A stretch of DNA of 64,000 nucleotides from Cristatella mucedo (GCA_009760855.2 WPIO01000035.1:855001-919000), one strand, 5' to 3'; counted from the stretch's first letter, positions 35,641 to 49,114 are shown. Translations and numbers: made by a program. The notes: a model not told the origin generated them from the sequence alone.

Positions 35641-37539
35641 GCATGTCAATTGTGCCATTTACGAGCGCCAGACTGTCGAGTCAGAGCTCCCTTGAGTAAT
35701 GCACATTTCGTTGAGGGAGACATTTCTATGGCTTCGAGGCAGCAATACATCTCTGGCAGTCTAAAGAACGCTTAGAAGCGGGTCTAGAAAATATTAGCTG
35801 GTGTTTAGCCCGTTAACATACCTACCGCCCCGTCGTATCCTAACAAGTAACAGACTATCAGTAGGGACTCGACCCGAAACTGGTCCATCCTGTGGAGTCC
35901 TACCCCTTGTCAGCGATCAGTGCCGATTCGTGATTATTAGATCTAGTTCACGATTTTAGGCGACGACCTTCTGAAATTTCGTAGGGCACTGCATGATTGA
36001 CGCCGTATTTCGACGGCATTCCCTGCGGTCAGTGCCATTGGAGGTTCTTACACTGACTTTCACTCAGTTCTCGGCGTGCGTGACAGTTTGCTACTCCCAA
36101 CGTATTTGTAAGACGAATAATATCGCAGGCCGCACCTATCCGAATAATACGAATACGACACCGTCGAAGCATGCCGCACTAAATTACACTCAACGGAAAG
36201 CTCTGAGCTCGAACGCCTTCGAAGTCTCAAAGGTGTATATCGCCGTCATTCGGGCCTGCTCGCTCTCTCCAGCTGTACAGCGGAGCCCCCAATTACTTGT
36301 CGTGCGGGTACCCATCGGGCTACCATTGCTCAAAGCACGCCGGCCCAGCCTACCTACGTCCACCCATCGGCCAAAAGCTTGGTCGCCGGACCACCCACAC
36401 CCATACCCACATGCCCACCACAACCGTATCCACACCCAGATCGCCTTGTTCTTGCTAGAGACGCTGTCTCGGAACACAACTTCATCGCGATTCAGAGGTA
36501 TGTGGTAACTTCGATTTGAACTTTGAAAGCCCGTCGTCCCGACGGCCGAGTCTGGCGGACCCGACCGAAACTCGGCCGAGAACTCCACGAAAAATTCCGC
36601 CTTTGACACCTCAAGAGCTACATGCAGACTCGGATGTTTGAACTCCTAAAGGCACTCCAGGCCAATACCTAACCACAAGATCATCACCCACGCCCACCCA
36701 GTACCCGATGGTTCAGATGGGTATGGGCGTGGGTATGGGTACCCGGTTGAAGGCTGTGCTGTACAGCCATTGCTGGTTAATACTCTTACCTCGGCAGTTA
36801 CATAAGTGTACTCATCTTTATTAAAGGACTCAGAAGTAAATCTACATCAAGGGGTGAGGTCGTAAAAAAACATGAAAGGGCAGCCGCCAAAATCAAAGGG
36901 CCATAACATGGCCATCGCTTGAACAGCAGCATTTAGCTGGGTGGGGCCGCTTCAGTACAAACCTATCTGCATCCAGGGATGGGGGCCTGCCCCAAGCCTC
37001 AATCCTGCTCCCGCACCACCTTATTCTAAAGCACTCTGGCGGCATTAGCGGCATCTGCTCGGCAGCCGCTGTATTGCCTTCAGACAAAATATACACCCGC
37101 AGCCTCGGTATCAGGAGACCCGACGTGAGGGCAGCGAGAGACCTCGCGCAGCTGAGACAGCGCCGCCCCTTCTTTAGAGACGCTCTGTCAGGTGTTCTCC
37201 AGACTTGCGCTATTCCAACGAATCTCAAGATCCGCACCAATGTCGCAGCGAAGCACTCTCTAGGCCAAAGAATAGCCGTCGGAACGTCGGCACCGCTACG
37301 CGAAAGCAACTTCTGGGTTGCTGGATCTCAGTTCACACCCACCCAAGCTAATGGTTATGTAGACTTGATGTAAGCCTGTGCCTATATATCTATGCTTGTG
37401 GGCCCCCCCCCCAGGGAAGGACATGCGTCAGCCGGCACCCTCGTACAACGCTTCTTTCTGACTAGTTTCCAAAACCTCTCTTGTATGTAATAAATATTAT
37501 TTATAAAAATTATTACATGAGATTAAAAGTATGCATTAG
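35641..37539. other. unassigned sequence with overlapping open frames
   Basis: 35.6-36.0 kb may be more L2 endonuclease but is unreadable. At 36.0-36.6 and 36.9-37.4 kb both strands keep open frames of about 100-170 codons without recognisable domains. A GGGTATGGGCGTGGGTATGG block (about 36718) is roughly the reverse complement of CCCATACCCACATGCCCACC (about 36399). Poly-C at about 37405-37413, and AATAAA at 37489. Confidence 0.4.
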
Positions 37540-38420
37540 TTGATACCTGCACGCACGCTCCCGATAGCGCGTGCTGTATGCCGACGCGCACGCGCGCATC
37601 CTGCGGAATTTTCCTGGCGAGGTCGTGCCGCTGTCCCTGGTCAGTATACGCCCTTTCTAGAAATGGACGAACGTCCCAACATGCCGGTGGTGGAGCTGTT
37701 TATTAAGGTGAGATGCTCAGTGCCGATAGTTCGCGTGTGGGCGCTAGACGTTAGTTGCCTCGCATACGGCGATTATTTTGTAACCCGCCCGGCTTATCGC
37801 TTACCGCCGTGCCGGCCGCAGGCGCTTGTGGCCGGCGCCGCTTGTGCATGCACGCGGCCTACGCAGCTTATTTGTTCGGTGCGTTTCGGAGGGCAGCCAT
37901 TATTTGATTGATGAGCCTCCGTTGGCCTTAATATTTATTGTTTGTATACTGTACAGTTTTGCCTGAGCACACAGATGGTCCAGTCTTTTGCTACGCAGAC
38001 GTCGATGCGCCAATTTACCGACCTGCCCTTACCACCCGTCCGCTGACCTCTCTCGTCAAGCCGTGACTCATGCAGCCGCTTGCGTCCACTGGAAGCGAAT
38101 CGCCGCGTTGGCGTTTGCTTCTAAACGCGTTGGCAGCTTGTTGATGCTCCTTCCGGCTGGAATTGCGGCCTAGCCTAGGCGGCTGCTTAAATTACCTGCC
38201 GGCGGCGCGGCATCGCGCGTGGGGGGGGGGGTGGTGTTGACGCGACGCTAGTGTGGGCTCGTGAGCAATCCGTCGCTTACGTCTCGCAAGCAGTGCTGGC
38301 GGTCGATGTGCTGTGAGCCGGTTTTGCGACGGTCTGACGCTGCCTGGCGTTGAGAGAGAGCTGGTGACGCGAATGCCGCCGAGAGCTCAATGGCCGCAGG
38401 CCACTGAAGTCCCACCGACG
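37540..38420. promoter_or_regulatory. GC-rich stretch around CLIC exon 1
   Basis: Sequence from about 37540 to 38420 is CpG-rich and brackets CLIC exon 1 (37663-37707), with a G run at 38220-38231. It is the likely promoter and 5' UTR region of the CLIC gene; no core promoter element is identified. Confidence 0.4.
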
Positions 38421-41400
38421 AATGTCTAGGTTAGAATGCAGGATTCATTTTTACCCGTGCAGACATGTGGAACGTCGTGCGAAGTCAAGCCGTTTGTTGA
38501 CTCAATGCGGCAGCTAGAGTTGCGAAGCTAGACTGCTTGCTTGAGTAATGAAGCAAAGTAGTCTCGATGCTGTCGTCTATTGCAATCGCAGCATATTGCT
38601 GAGGTAGCTGCTCTAAGAGTGGCCACATATGAGTAAAGTACGACCAGAGGAGGTTTGGAATAATTCCTATATACGATGGGATTCCTTGTCTATGACCTAT
38701 TCACTTACGGCTCTGTCTCTTGATGATTTTCAGCACGTCTAGGGCTGCTGTTTGTCGACAGCCTTACAAAGTAATACATTTTATTTTTCGCAGAAGAGCA
38801 GCACTCGTGTTAGAGGTAGTGGGACATTAGGTTGCCATCTTCAGCCGTAAAGTGACCCTTGTTTGTGTACACATTAATGGTAAGCCCATTTTTATCCAGA
38901 GCTTTCACCGGATGGGTAAGAGTGTTAGCTCAATGGAGCTACAGCCTGTACTGCTGTAGCTATTCTATTCCAGGTCGCCGGTGGCTGGCTGCTCACTGTT
39001 TCTTAGTCGTGGTTGCCATCAATTGCGTGCCCAGCAGGCATCAGAATGCTGAGAAGCTCGTCTGTATGTATTGGTTGCTTGGAATGAAAGGGTCGTTACT
39101 GGTAGCAGCTGGAACAGTAGCTGCTTGATGTATGACCAGCCAATCAGCTCTGTGTGCCTGTAGGACCTGCATGCAAGCCTGACAGAATATTGGGGGCAGA
39201 TATTCAAGATCGAAGATCACTCTGCTGCTTTGTCTTGGGTCTGCAGGCTGGTACATTAAAATAGCAACATAGGCATCCGAAGGGACTCGGCAAGGTGGAG
39301 GAAAATTGGCATTGGCTTTCCGAGACTATGGCCTGATCAAATTACCATGTTGGCTACACTATTTGGCATCAGCTACCGTGGAGTGCTAAGGTTCACCGGC
39401 AGCTGTACCCGACCTATCCTTCCATTGTTTTCAGTTCAGCATTATCCAAGCCGGTTTAACTTGTGGGAATCGGTTTTTTCCCAGGGCCATATTTGCTCTT
39501 TGTTTACGTGGCAGAATTTGGGTAGTGGATGGCACTCTTCAGTTGTGCAGTGTTGCTGGGTGCATAAAGAACCTGTCAAGCGGCTCGTAATTTTGGAATG
39601 ACTAAATTGCCTCCGCACGCTACAAATGCTGAGGCAACTGGAATTACTGCGAGGTCCGTGTGATTGCTACATGTGAGCTCACCTTCAAAATGTACTGATC
39701 GAGCTTGTGTTAATGAAGCCTCGGTGATAAGTCAGATTAAGAGATGCAGTGAAATTTCCACCCGATTACTATAGCTGTATGGGATATTCTGCATTTTTAT
39801 ATAGCTAGTTAGGAGAAAAAATGATATCAAAATGATTTGACCAACATGTTATGTACAGCCCAGCTGCTCCAGTTAGTAATCCTCACAGCTAGTCGTTCAC
39901 GTGTCATAGCAGACTGCAGTTTAGCATGGCTCTATCAAAGCCGAGGCTATGCTTTTTGCTGGCTTCTGTAGTTTCGAATTGGCCATTGAACTTGATAAGA
40001 GGCAGCTTCGTTAATGTTGGCTCCTGTTCAATGCATTTCCCAGAGGCGTTTTTTGTTGAAACCGTGTGTCAATTGCTGTAGTCAATTGACCGTTGTCAGC
40101 ATATGATGGGAAACCGTGTGGATGAATGCCCTTTAAGTTTTTTTTTGGTACTTGGCTGTGAACATGCATGCTGTCAGTGCTTGATCAAAAGTAGCTGAAG
40201 GATTAGCAAGACGTGATAATTGCAACAAATCGTTCTCGATTGCAGCTCCGTGAATCAAAGAGTAAATTAGCCACTTAGGAACCTGCTGATGCTTTGAGAC
40301 GAGTTTTAGTGTGAGCTATTGCATAGGCACAAGTCAGAATTAGCAGCAACCGCAGGTCTAGTCATAGAGTTTGCTATTGGTTGTTACCTTATTAGAGGCA
40401 ATTACTTTTGTTCTATCTTGACTTGTACACATTTAAGCAGCAGTTTTAGCTTACGATGCGACATGCAGCAAGGAAAAACAAACAGTTCTCCTCACTTGAT
40501 GAGGTGGCAGTAACGTCGGAAGACATGAATGCCAGAGCACTTAGTTCGACTCGATGGCATATGGGGCTAGTGATACAAGGGTTTAATATGTTATAAGGGA
40601 CACGCTCGTTTAAACAGGTTGTTTAACATTAACCGTTTAGTAGTTCGATTGTGGATGATTATCAAATGGGTTAGTTTTGAACTTACATAGTTAATTAGTT
40701 AGGTCACATTTTTTGGTTAGTGTTGTTGCCCTGGTAGACTTCAGTAGCAACCGTCTGGTGCTGTAGGGGTTTCGTGGTCGGACTACATGGTGGGTGCCAG
40801 ACATTGCGGCTTTTCTCACCATTCAACAAGGCTGTGTCTGTTCAATGTCAGCTTTTCTAGAACTCTAGCATTCTGATTAATGCCTCCAGAACAGACTCCC
40901 CTCAAGTGAAGCTGAATGAGCACACGCGTTTGTCGAAAATGGCTTATTTAGTGGTGCACAGACCGGGCATCGAAATAATGGGAGCAGTGTGCTGAAGCTC
41001 ACTATTGTTCTTAGGCTCGTGCACCCAGTTGCCACCAGCCAAAATGAACACGACTGGCATTGTCATGCTAATTAATGCTACAGGGAAGTAGCTCTCAGAT
41101 GAGGTATTGTTCAGCTACTCATGCCATCGGTAGGTTTTATTTTTGTTTGCCTCTTGGTGTTGTAGAAGCTAGTTCGGGTAGTGCCTGTCCCAAGTGGTGG
41201 TGGTCCCACTAGTAGTACTGAATCAATCCATCAAAACACTCCTCGGTTGTCCGCCCTGGACTTGCAAGTACACAGAACTCAGGGTGAGCTGAGTGTGAGA
41301 AGTTATGAAAGAAGATGACGTCTGGGCCGAAGAAGTGAAACCATAGATCCCTCGCACCTGATATGATTTGTCAGAAGCCACGTTGTCGTAGGATGTGAAG

Positions 41401-44400
41401 CTCATTCGAGCAGCAGCTGAGTGACCCATTGAAGTCAGATCGGTGTGCTTAGGGAGCCACTGTTGTGGTGGTATGAGGACAGCCATGTCCTCTTTCGCTT
41501 GTGTGTGGAAACAATCTCTTAGGCTGATACGATTGGGGGTCTCTGTGAGCAATGCAGTATGGCGACGTGGCAACACGGTTGTGCTGCTTTTGCTGTCGAT
41601 TGCTTAGGAAAGGCCCTTTGGCGAGCCGCTGCTGCGCGAAGTCTAACACAGTCTTCTTCTGTCCGCCGTAGGCTTCGGCCATCGACAAGGAGCGAAAGGG
41701 CTCGTGCCCGCTGTGCCACCAATGGTTCATGGCGTTCTATGTGCTGTCGGAGCAAGGCTACTGCGACCTGCTCGTGACCACGATCGTGCCCGAGAACCCG
41801 CCCAAGTATTTCACCGAGTTGCGGACTAGCGGCCGTCTTCCTGACATACGCGTCGTCAAAGGTTGGTGATCCTGGTCGAGCGTGCTAGCTTCCTTGCACT
41901 GAAACTGCCTTCCCTTCCCCAGCCTATGCTGCTCTCGCTTGGTGCTGGCCACGGAATTCGCCAGCAGCACAATGCTGAGAAATGGTGACCTCACGAAGGA
42001 GTGAGTAGTGAGATTGTCAAGATCCGGAACCGCCAGCCCGTGACCTGGCTTTGGGGGATGCTTTCTCGTTTGGACCACTGTAAAGCCGAACTGGCTGCAG
42101 TGCTTGTCAGTGCCAAATAACAGGATGCCTGACAGCTGCTGCCTAGCTGTTCTATCGGGTAGACCTTGGCTGCCGAACGTCTTAGGGCATAGCTGCCTTC
42201 ATCAGCCTGCCCATTCCAGCCCTGCCTTGCCCTACTGTAGTTATTGGGAGCAAGTAGTGAGTGCTAGCACCAGGTGACTCATCTTCTGAAGCTGCTTTGT
42301 GCCTTGCCAGTCATGCTCTGCTCTGCTCTGCTCTGCTTGTGGCTTGGCATCCAACCTCGAACTGTTAATGAGAGGATTTGATTTAGGGGGGTATTACTGT
42401 TGGGATTGGATCCTTCAGCTGCTTCCTACTGCTACCGACCGACTGCGCATTTGCCTGCCCGATAGGAGAACCCAAATGCATGGCATGCTGGTTGTGGCAT
42501 CAGAATCGCCTGATTGAAACGTATGATGAGTCGATAATGGGGTGGATGTTATATGTATGGCTCGTGACATTTGTACTGGCCAGTTGGCAATACCGCCGAA
42601 GTCTGAGGAAGGAAACGGAGGGTTTGGCCTGTCGGACTCAGCGCACGACCATGCTGGCATGACTTATGATAGAGATTGAGAAAGACCACTCGATCGGACG
42701 TGTTTGCACCTGGGTGTCTTACAGCGCGGTGAAGGCCGTGGCGTGGCCAGTTGCAGCCCTATGAGGCTGGCCATGGTCAGGATATTTTGAGGGAATGCGC
42801 TAAACGAACTTAAATTGGCAAATCACCGAAAGTGTCATTTTGCATAATTTTGACCTTTCGGCATAACAAGCCGGCAGGAGATGCGTTTTCTTCCAAATTT
42901 GTACAGCTTGCTGTTGTGTTTAGAGCTATTATTATAGATGCGGTTTCGTTATTGTATCTATGAAGAATAAAGAAATTTCTATTGCTGTCACTATGCGTAA
43001 TAAAGAATTTTTTATTGGTGTCACCAGACAAGTGCTCGCAAATAATTTCCAGCAAGCCTAATGATATTTGCTATTTGTCATTGGGAAGATGCGATTTTGA
43101 TACTTCACCGTTTTCACAAATTTATTTAGTTAGGGGCATATGTATGTAGCTTATTTAGTAGATGTTGCTCATCTGGCTGTACTGCGTTGTCAGGCTAGAG
43201 CAGCCAAGAGCAATGCAGCAGGTATATATCAAGATCCCCAAATAACTCGGTTAAGTTAGTATCGCTAGGTCATGCCTGCTCACCAAGCTTATGTAGCCGA
43301 GTTGAAGTGTAAATATTTGGCAATTCCTTCCCTAACGACAGACTTGGCATGCAAGCTCTCAACGGATGTGCCACATTGAATGCTTCCTCGGCTCCCTTAA
43401 AAGCTCTGTAGCTGCCAGCTCTGTGTATACAGCCAGAATCCGCATGCCAAAGGTGCACTGCCCATCAAAGGTCTTTAGCCTCCCCTAAAAAAATTGGCAT
43501 ACCTCTTCTTCGGAGAGCCGGAAGCTGTGCTCCAACGACATGCCGCCGGAATCCTTTTTAGACTTTATCTGAAGAGAAATTGGTTGCACCCCTCGTTTTC
43601 TTCTAGGAGCGTATTGCTTGGCTCCAAAGTTGTGCTACCCAAGCGATTTGCTTTAGCCACGTCTAGAGAGCGGCAGAGAGTGCGTTGCCTCCTCTAGAGA
43701 AAGCCTTCAAAGCTGCACACCCAAGGCTTGCTGTTTGGAAGGGCTCTAGCCCTTTCCAAATGAATCGCTGCTCATCATTTCTGGATGGTGTGAAGCTCCT
43801 CGGACCGGCCCTAAAACGAAATTGCCTCCCTCCCCTCATTTTTGAGAGCCTGCCCCGCAGCTTAGTGAAAGATTCTCGTGCTGCCGTAGCCCATCTAAAA
43901 GTGTAATGGCTCCATGTGAAGTAATGAGAACCCCCCCCCCCCTCTTCCGAAGTTGCTGCTGCTGCAAGTGCACCATCGTGCACCTTGCTAGCCCATTCAG
44001 CCTCATCCTTAATAAGGCGAGACCTTGCGTTGGAGTGGCAGCATACAAGCTGTGCACTCCAAAGTCGCCTACCGAGGAGCCTGCTGACAGCCATCCCACT
44101 GTCCAAGCATGCCCTTCCCTGGCAGCCTGGCACGACGGGGGGTGGTGTGGCTTGGCACTTAGAAAGGGATGGCTTAAAGAAACGTGCCCGGTGACAAACA
44201 TGCAGCACGCGACTTTCGTGACACCTTTGGCGCGGGGGGGGGGGGGTGGGTGAGTGATGGTGGTTGACCCACACTTGAAGCTTCTCTCGTAGCCCCCCCC
44301 CAACCGTCCATGATCCTGCTCAGTGACGCTGTCGGGTGCTTCATCTGTCGAGCAGGTTTTGATTGGCTGCTAGATCACCCTTTCTTCGAATGCATTGCTA

Positions 44401-47400
44401 CAATAGCCTCTTTTACTCCCTGAGTCGACTGTATGCTGTTTGCAGTTCGTTCATGTATTATTGCATCGTACGGCTCGGCATTGTTGGCTGATTCCGTTGT
44501 AGGCGAGCTGAATGGCGTTGATGTGTCAAACGTTGTGTGTGATACAAATGACGAGATTGAAGAATTCATGCGGAAATTCGGCTGTGAGGACCTGCTTACA
44601 TGGAAAGAATCCAAGGAGGAAGCAGAGGCCGAGAAAGTGTTTGCTGACCTGTACCGTGTATGTAAATGAATACTAATGGCGCATGACGTTCTTTGAGCTT
44701 TTTGTAGCACACTGTGATGCTTTTCTGCTGCTTTGTGGAATGAAGTCGTTATATTCGTCACTTGTCATGCATTTGGTAGGGGTAGCCTGTGGTTTTTATG
44801 GTGGTGTCGTAGTGTGCAAGCCTCGCTGTGTCCTGCCATAAATCCTGCACGTTTTATTTCTTATGCTTGTAGAACTTCAACACGTTCCTGCAGACTGGCA
44901 ATGCTGCAGCTATGGAGGCCGATCTTAAGAAGCTCAATGCATTCTTGGGGGAGAAGGGTGCTGCATTTCTTCTAGGACCCTCCATTACTTATGGCGACTG
45001 TCTTCTATTACCCAAGTTGCAGCATTTGCGAGTGGCCTCCAAGGTATGCAGCAGCCGATGATTGGCGTCGTTGCATTCGTCGCGTGCAATCTCCGTGTCT
45101 CAATAGGGTATTGCAAGGAGATGCTCTGGATCCTTCCATTCGTGGCATTATTCGTCTAGACTTGTAACTCACCACTCACAGGTCTTCTTGCGCGTGCATT
45201 AAGACGCCAATAGTTGCCACAAAACTCGGCAGCCAGGCCTGTCTGTCGTGAACGTTGCAACCGCCGAGTTACTCCACTTCACGCCGGCCGGTGCCGGCTT
45301 GCATCAACCAGCGTGTAGACCAAAATTCTGTCACTCACTTTTAGTTCTCTTCATTCTCTCCCTCCGACCTATTTATCCGAAATATTTCATCGGGGTTCAC
45401 ATCATACCACCCAATGTTCTGACTCAATCCGCAGGTTAAAACTACATGTTCCTAACAGCATTTTCTCTGCCCCTATGAATTGTCCTTTAGTGCTTACCCA
45501 TGCTGACACTGAGCGAGGTTTTGTCGCTCACTTTTCGGTCACTCCATTCTTTGGCTCCAGCCTATCCTTTGGAGATCGTGCATTTAGTTCGTATGCTCCC
45601 AAAGTCTGGAACTCACTCCCGACTTGCGTCAGAACATCCCCTGACTGGATCACATTTAAAAGAACTTGAAAACACAACATATTTAGGACAGGCATTTAGT
45701 GGGTCTCTGTGATTCGTCCTTTATGTGCTTATGCATGCTGACAGTGTGCATGCTGCCACTAACCATGCTTGCATGCTGACCGTGTACATGTCACCCCTAA
45801 CCGTGCTATTCATGTTTATCAAGCATGGTTTTTCTCACCATTCAATCGCGTTTCTCTTTGCAGCAAATGTAAAGATCCTAGAAAGAGATTGAGTTCTCTG
45901 AGGGCGCTTTATCAAGTGCATTATTATTATTTTAGCGTATGATCACTAATCGATACTCTTCCTTTGTAGCATATTTTATGTACCTAGTAAGACATTGGTT
46001 TTTGTAGGGTGCTTTACAAATGTCTTAGTATTATCATTAAATCCTAGGGCCTAGCAATAGTTATCTAGGTTTCTTTTGCTGGTCTCACTTTGCTTTGCAA
46101 AAAACTCGTCTTTTAAGGGTAAATTTTGAGAAGTTAATGAGAAGTTATGCTCATATATTGAATAATTGTTCTGGGTACCTTTCAAAAGACAAACGTGTTA
46201 TAAATGGGATCTGACGTTTTGAAGGTTTCTGCATAAAAGTAAATCTTTAAAAAATGGTTTGGTAATAATATTTGTATAGCGCCATCAGAAAACTAAATCT
46301 TTGTCTAGGTACTTAACAGATGCTGTATAGAAAGCATTACTAAATGATTGGTCATAGCATTCGTAATAGCAGGCACAGTTTTAAGCTGGTACATGCACAC
46401 GAAGGATGAATCAGGTTAACCATGTCCAGCCTGAAGTGAACCGGAAACACATTAACTATCCATATCCAACCCGGGAGTAAACCAGAAAACATCTTTAACT
46501 ACAGAATTTACCAATCTCTGCATCATGTATGGCTCATGTTTCAGTTCGTTGAACAATTGGTTCATCAAGATACATGTTTGCAGCTTGTTTAGGTACACGC
46601 TTTTGACTTTTAAAGACAATGTATCTTGTAGATGTATGCCTAATAAATTCCATAGCTCGACCATTACTTAACTGATCAACGTGAAATTTCACTTTTAAGC
46701 AACTCTGCTTGTGCAGCACTGAAAGAGCTCATTTTTTAATTTGGTTGGATAAGTTTTGTTATGCATGTCATATGCCGCAAATGAAGCTGTTTAAAAGTCT
46801 GTTCCAAATATGTTCCTCATCGAACTTCGAACTAGTTCCTCGATCGCCGAGCTTTAACAAGTTGTGAGACAAGTCATACACGATGCAGAGGTGGATAGGT
46901 TTTTAGTCGTGAACATGTTTTTCTGGTTTACTTCCATATTAGACATGGTTTGCCTGATCATTTTTAAGCATTTTTTTTTACGTGGAAATTGTCAAAACTT
47001 CAGGTTCCTATCTAACATTTTGTGTCGTTTCAAATGTACTCTAAACTTAATATTCGATTGCTGGACCAGTCTTATTTGCTCAACGTTGAAAATACTGTTA
47101 GCCGATGTAACAGCCTTTTTTGTATACCTGCAGAATAGCCTTAACAGCTCTCACCACCCCTTGGAGTTGACAATTAAGGGTCGCCCGCTGTAATATTCGA
47201 ACCCATGTCCTCGTTCGTGAAGAGCGAGCGCTTTACCTACTGGGTTATCACGGCCCATAAATTTACCCTTAGCACACCGTCGTGCTGCACTAGGTGCTGT
47301 GACTGCTATTCAGGCATTGAATAGGTATTCTGCCTTTCATCTGCACCAGCAACAATGGCACTGCCTTGAGAGGGGGGAATGTGGATGCCTGCAGTACACG

Positions 47401-48503
47401 TGAGGTCATGTATTTCTGCTGCCGTGCAGCATTTTGCGCTATTTGTCGGCATCGTATTCATGGGTTTCTTTTCTCTTCTGAGGCCGACCGATAGCCAATC
47501 ACGGAGGAAGAGGTTATCTCGGTGGGGGGCTGCTCGAAATGCTCCCACTACTGACCTTACCCTAGTACTCGTCGATGGTTTGGTGAATACAAGAAGTCGT
47601 TGTACATGGTTAAGATTGCGGAGCCTTACCGAAAACCTTGGGAGGAGCGAGCAACGTTATGCCGCCCTGCCTGAGCACAGTTGATTTATTTTTTGAGCCA
47701 CCCAGGGCATGTACCATCAACAAGATTACTATGACGTGCAGTTTAGATGTGCCTGTAGTAATAACTCGTTAGCTGCATTTGCCGTGCAAAGTGCATGTAG
47801 TTGCCTCGTGCATGCATGTTCTTGTTCGGGAATCTATCCCAGGCTTGTAAGTGATGGAATCAGTGCTGCCGTATGCAGTAGGATTCGGCCTATGGATGCC
47901 AAGATGAGGTTGCTGAAAGTTCTGATGAGTATCCCTGGATTTTTTTAAATATCGACTATGCCTAGTGCCAGTATCACGATGTTCGTGCCTCGATACATTT
48001 TTCTTAACTTTACTGGCTAGCAACACGTTAAGGTTACTTGCAGGCTATGCGTTTTTCCCTTAAGGTTCTTGGGGAACCTGCTAGTCTTGCATGATCCCCT
48101 GGCATGTTTATCATCGCAGGCTTATTTGTTTTGCCACACAGTGGTAAGCGACTGAACCGTGAGGTTAAAAGGCAGTTTTTTTATGTGCTAATGATCTCTA
48201 ACATGAAATTAGCTTAAATTATCTGCAAAGTTTGAAATCCATTTGCTTTTACAGGCATATCGTGATTATGAGATTGACCCCAGTCTGACACACCTTTGGC
48301 GATACTTGGGTAATGCATACGAAGTGGGTGCCTTCAACAAGTCGTGTCCTAGTGATCAGGACATTGTAAAGCACTACGAAAAGAAGTGCCCAGTTCCGTT
48401 ACCTCCCGGTCGACATCCGAGCATCTCCAAGGCTACCTACACGTTTGACATCGCCGAGGCAGCCAAGGCAGCATTTGCTGCTGCTGACAACAGTGGGGAG
48501 TAG
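37663..48503 (+). CDS. CLIC: chloride intracellular channel (CLIC) protein, five exons
   Basis: CLIC proteins have a glutathione-transferase fold and exist as soluble redox proteins and as membrane-inserted ion channels. Exons: 37663-37707, 41672-41861, 44503-44657, 44873-45043, 48255-48503. Junction phases all match; total 810 nt, 269 residues. Exon 1 gives MDERPNMPVVELFIK (start context AGAAATGG). Exon 2 carries KERKGSCPLCHQWFMAFYVL, with a C27-P-L-C30 glutaredoxin-like motif at the family's redox site and start of the membrane-insertion segment. Exon 4 gives the all-helical domain with FLLGPSITYGDCLLLPKLQH, matching the family's L-x-AD-C-x-LLPKL. Exon 5 has LWRYLGNAYEVGAF and SCPSDQDIVKHYE. 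The overall order and the KG(A/S)C..C spacing resemble insect and other invertebrate CLICs. Introns are up to 4 kb and carry repeats only in intron 4. Confidence 0.95.
37708..41671 (+). other. CLIC intron 1
   Basis: GTGAGA to GCCGTAG, 3.96 kb. Apart from the GC-rich first part and a G run, I see no repeat copy, exon or RNA gene in it. Short frames on both strands are not conserved-looking. Confidence 0.7.
41862..44502 (+). other. CLIC intron 2
   Basis: GTTGGT to TTGTAG. It contains a (TGCTC)n run at about 42304-42334, poly-C at about 43931-43942, poly-G at about 44235-44247 and poly-C near 44293-44301. The long minus-strand frame at 43.66-44.27 kb spans these runs and is not considered real. 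Confidence 0.7.
45178..45935 (+). mobile_element. two overlapping L2-A 3' fragments in CLIC intron 4
   Basis: The first piece (45178 to about 45530) runs from NSAARPVCRERC through LSLTFSSLHSLPPTYLSEI to its 3' UTR (CCTTTAGTGCTTACCCATGC). The RT sequence then restarts at about 45531 (TTTTCGGTCACTCCATTCTT, FGDRAFSSYAPKVWNSLPTC). It runs to the full 3' end TGTAAAGATCCTAGAAAGAG with a TTATTATTATTTT tail at 45935. This is two successive insertions or a duplication. Confidence 0.9.
45955..46045 (+). mobile_element. diverged L2-type 3' end
   Basis: ATGTACCTAGTAAGACATTG, GTTTTTGTAGGGTGCTTTAC and AAATGTCTTAGTATTATCAT follow the L2-A terminal pattern at lower identity. Confidence 0.65.
46262..46410 (-). 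mobile_element. diverged L2-A 3' end
   Basis: AATAATATTTGTATAGCGCC, ATCAGAAAACTAAATCTTTG, TCTAGGTACTTAACAGATGC and GAAGGATGAATCAGG follow the reverse complement of the L2-A 3' UTR. Confidence 0.75.
46411..48254. other. rest of CLIC intron 4
   Basis: Outside the SINE-2 copy no coding exon or repeat is recognised. The intron ends in TTTGCTTTTACAG. Confidence 0.6.
47092..47265 (-). mobile_element. SINE-2 copy in CLIC intron 4
   Basis: The reverse complement reads CCGTGATAACCCAGTAGGTA (A-box region), GGACATGGGTTCGAATATTA (B box), GCGGGCGACCCTTAATTGTC, GGGGTGGTGAGAGCTGTTAA and AAAAAAGGCTGTTACATCGG. Full length. Confidence 0.88.
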
Positions 48504-49108
48504 GCTTGCAGAGGGACAGTGTGAGGACCTCCACATCGGCTGGCTTGTCTTTTGTGCTAACTGCCGTATTGAGAGCTCTTTGCCCCAGCACAGTTAAGCT
48601 TGCTTGTTTAGGGAGCGTAAGAGAAGGGGTGTCGATGTGTGCCGATCTGATTACAGAAATCTCACTCGGCCAGTAGGGCCTGGTTAAGGCTTGGCATGCA
48701 TGCTGCGCGGTGCGCCGAATACCTGATCTTTACCTGGTAGGTTTTTTAGTGCGTGCGAGGAAGTTGTGTGCAAGCTGGCAGGCATGCATCTAAAGTGTTA
48801 GTCCTGCTCGTAAACCACGATAGTTATAATTTCAGTCATTAGACCACATATCAAGCATGCCATTCGCTTAACCTTGCTTAAGTGTCTCTTTGTCTCTGCA
48901 TGCAGGGTTATTCACCAATTCAATATGTTCGTATGTGCATCGTTCTTCTAATGGAAGCTGGGTCTCCTAACATTTATCCTCTTGGGCAGATCTGTGCACG
49001 CGTGCTTCTGTGAACTGAATCGCTTATAGTGCAATCCCATCTCGCTATAGCATCTAAGCTGTATTGTACGACTGTGCTAGCTGTCATAATATAACCAGGC
49101 ATCCTTAG

Positions 49109-49114
49109 AATAAA
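49109..49114 (+). terminator. possible polyadenylation signal of CLIC
   Basis: AATAAA in CCTTAGAATAAACGAGTTTA, about 600 bp after the CLIC stop, followed by T-rich sequence. It is the first canonical hexamer seen downstream. Confidence 0.5.

Noticed and set aside
36389-36740. Terminal inverted repeats of a DNA transposon (CCCATACCC / GGGTATGGG blocks)
   Set aside because: The match is a simple GGGTAT/GGGCGT-type low-complexity motif, the spacing is small, and no transposase lies between.
41223-41755. Minus-strand frames before CLIC exon 2
   Set aside because: They overlap the real exon antisense and have no recognisable domain.
43663-44303. 150-200 residue frames in CLIC intron 2
   Set aside because: They span poly-C and poly-G runs, have low-complexity ends, overlap each other on the strand and lie inside a well-defined intron.
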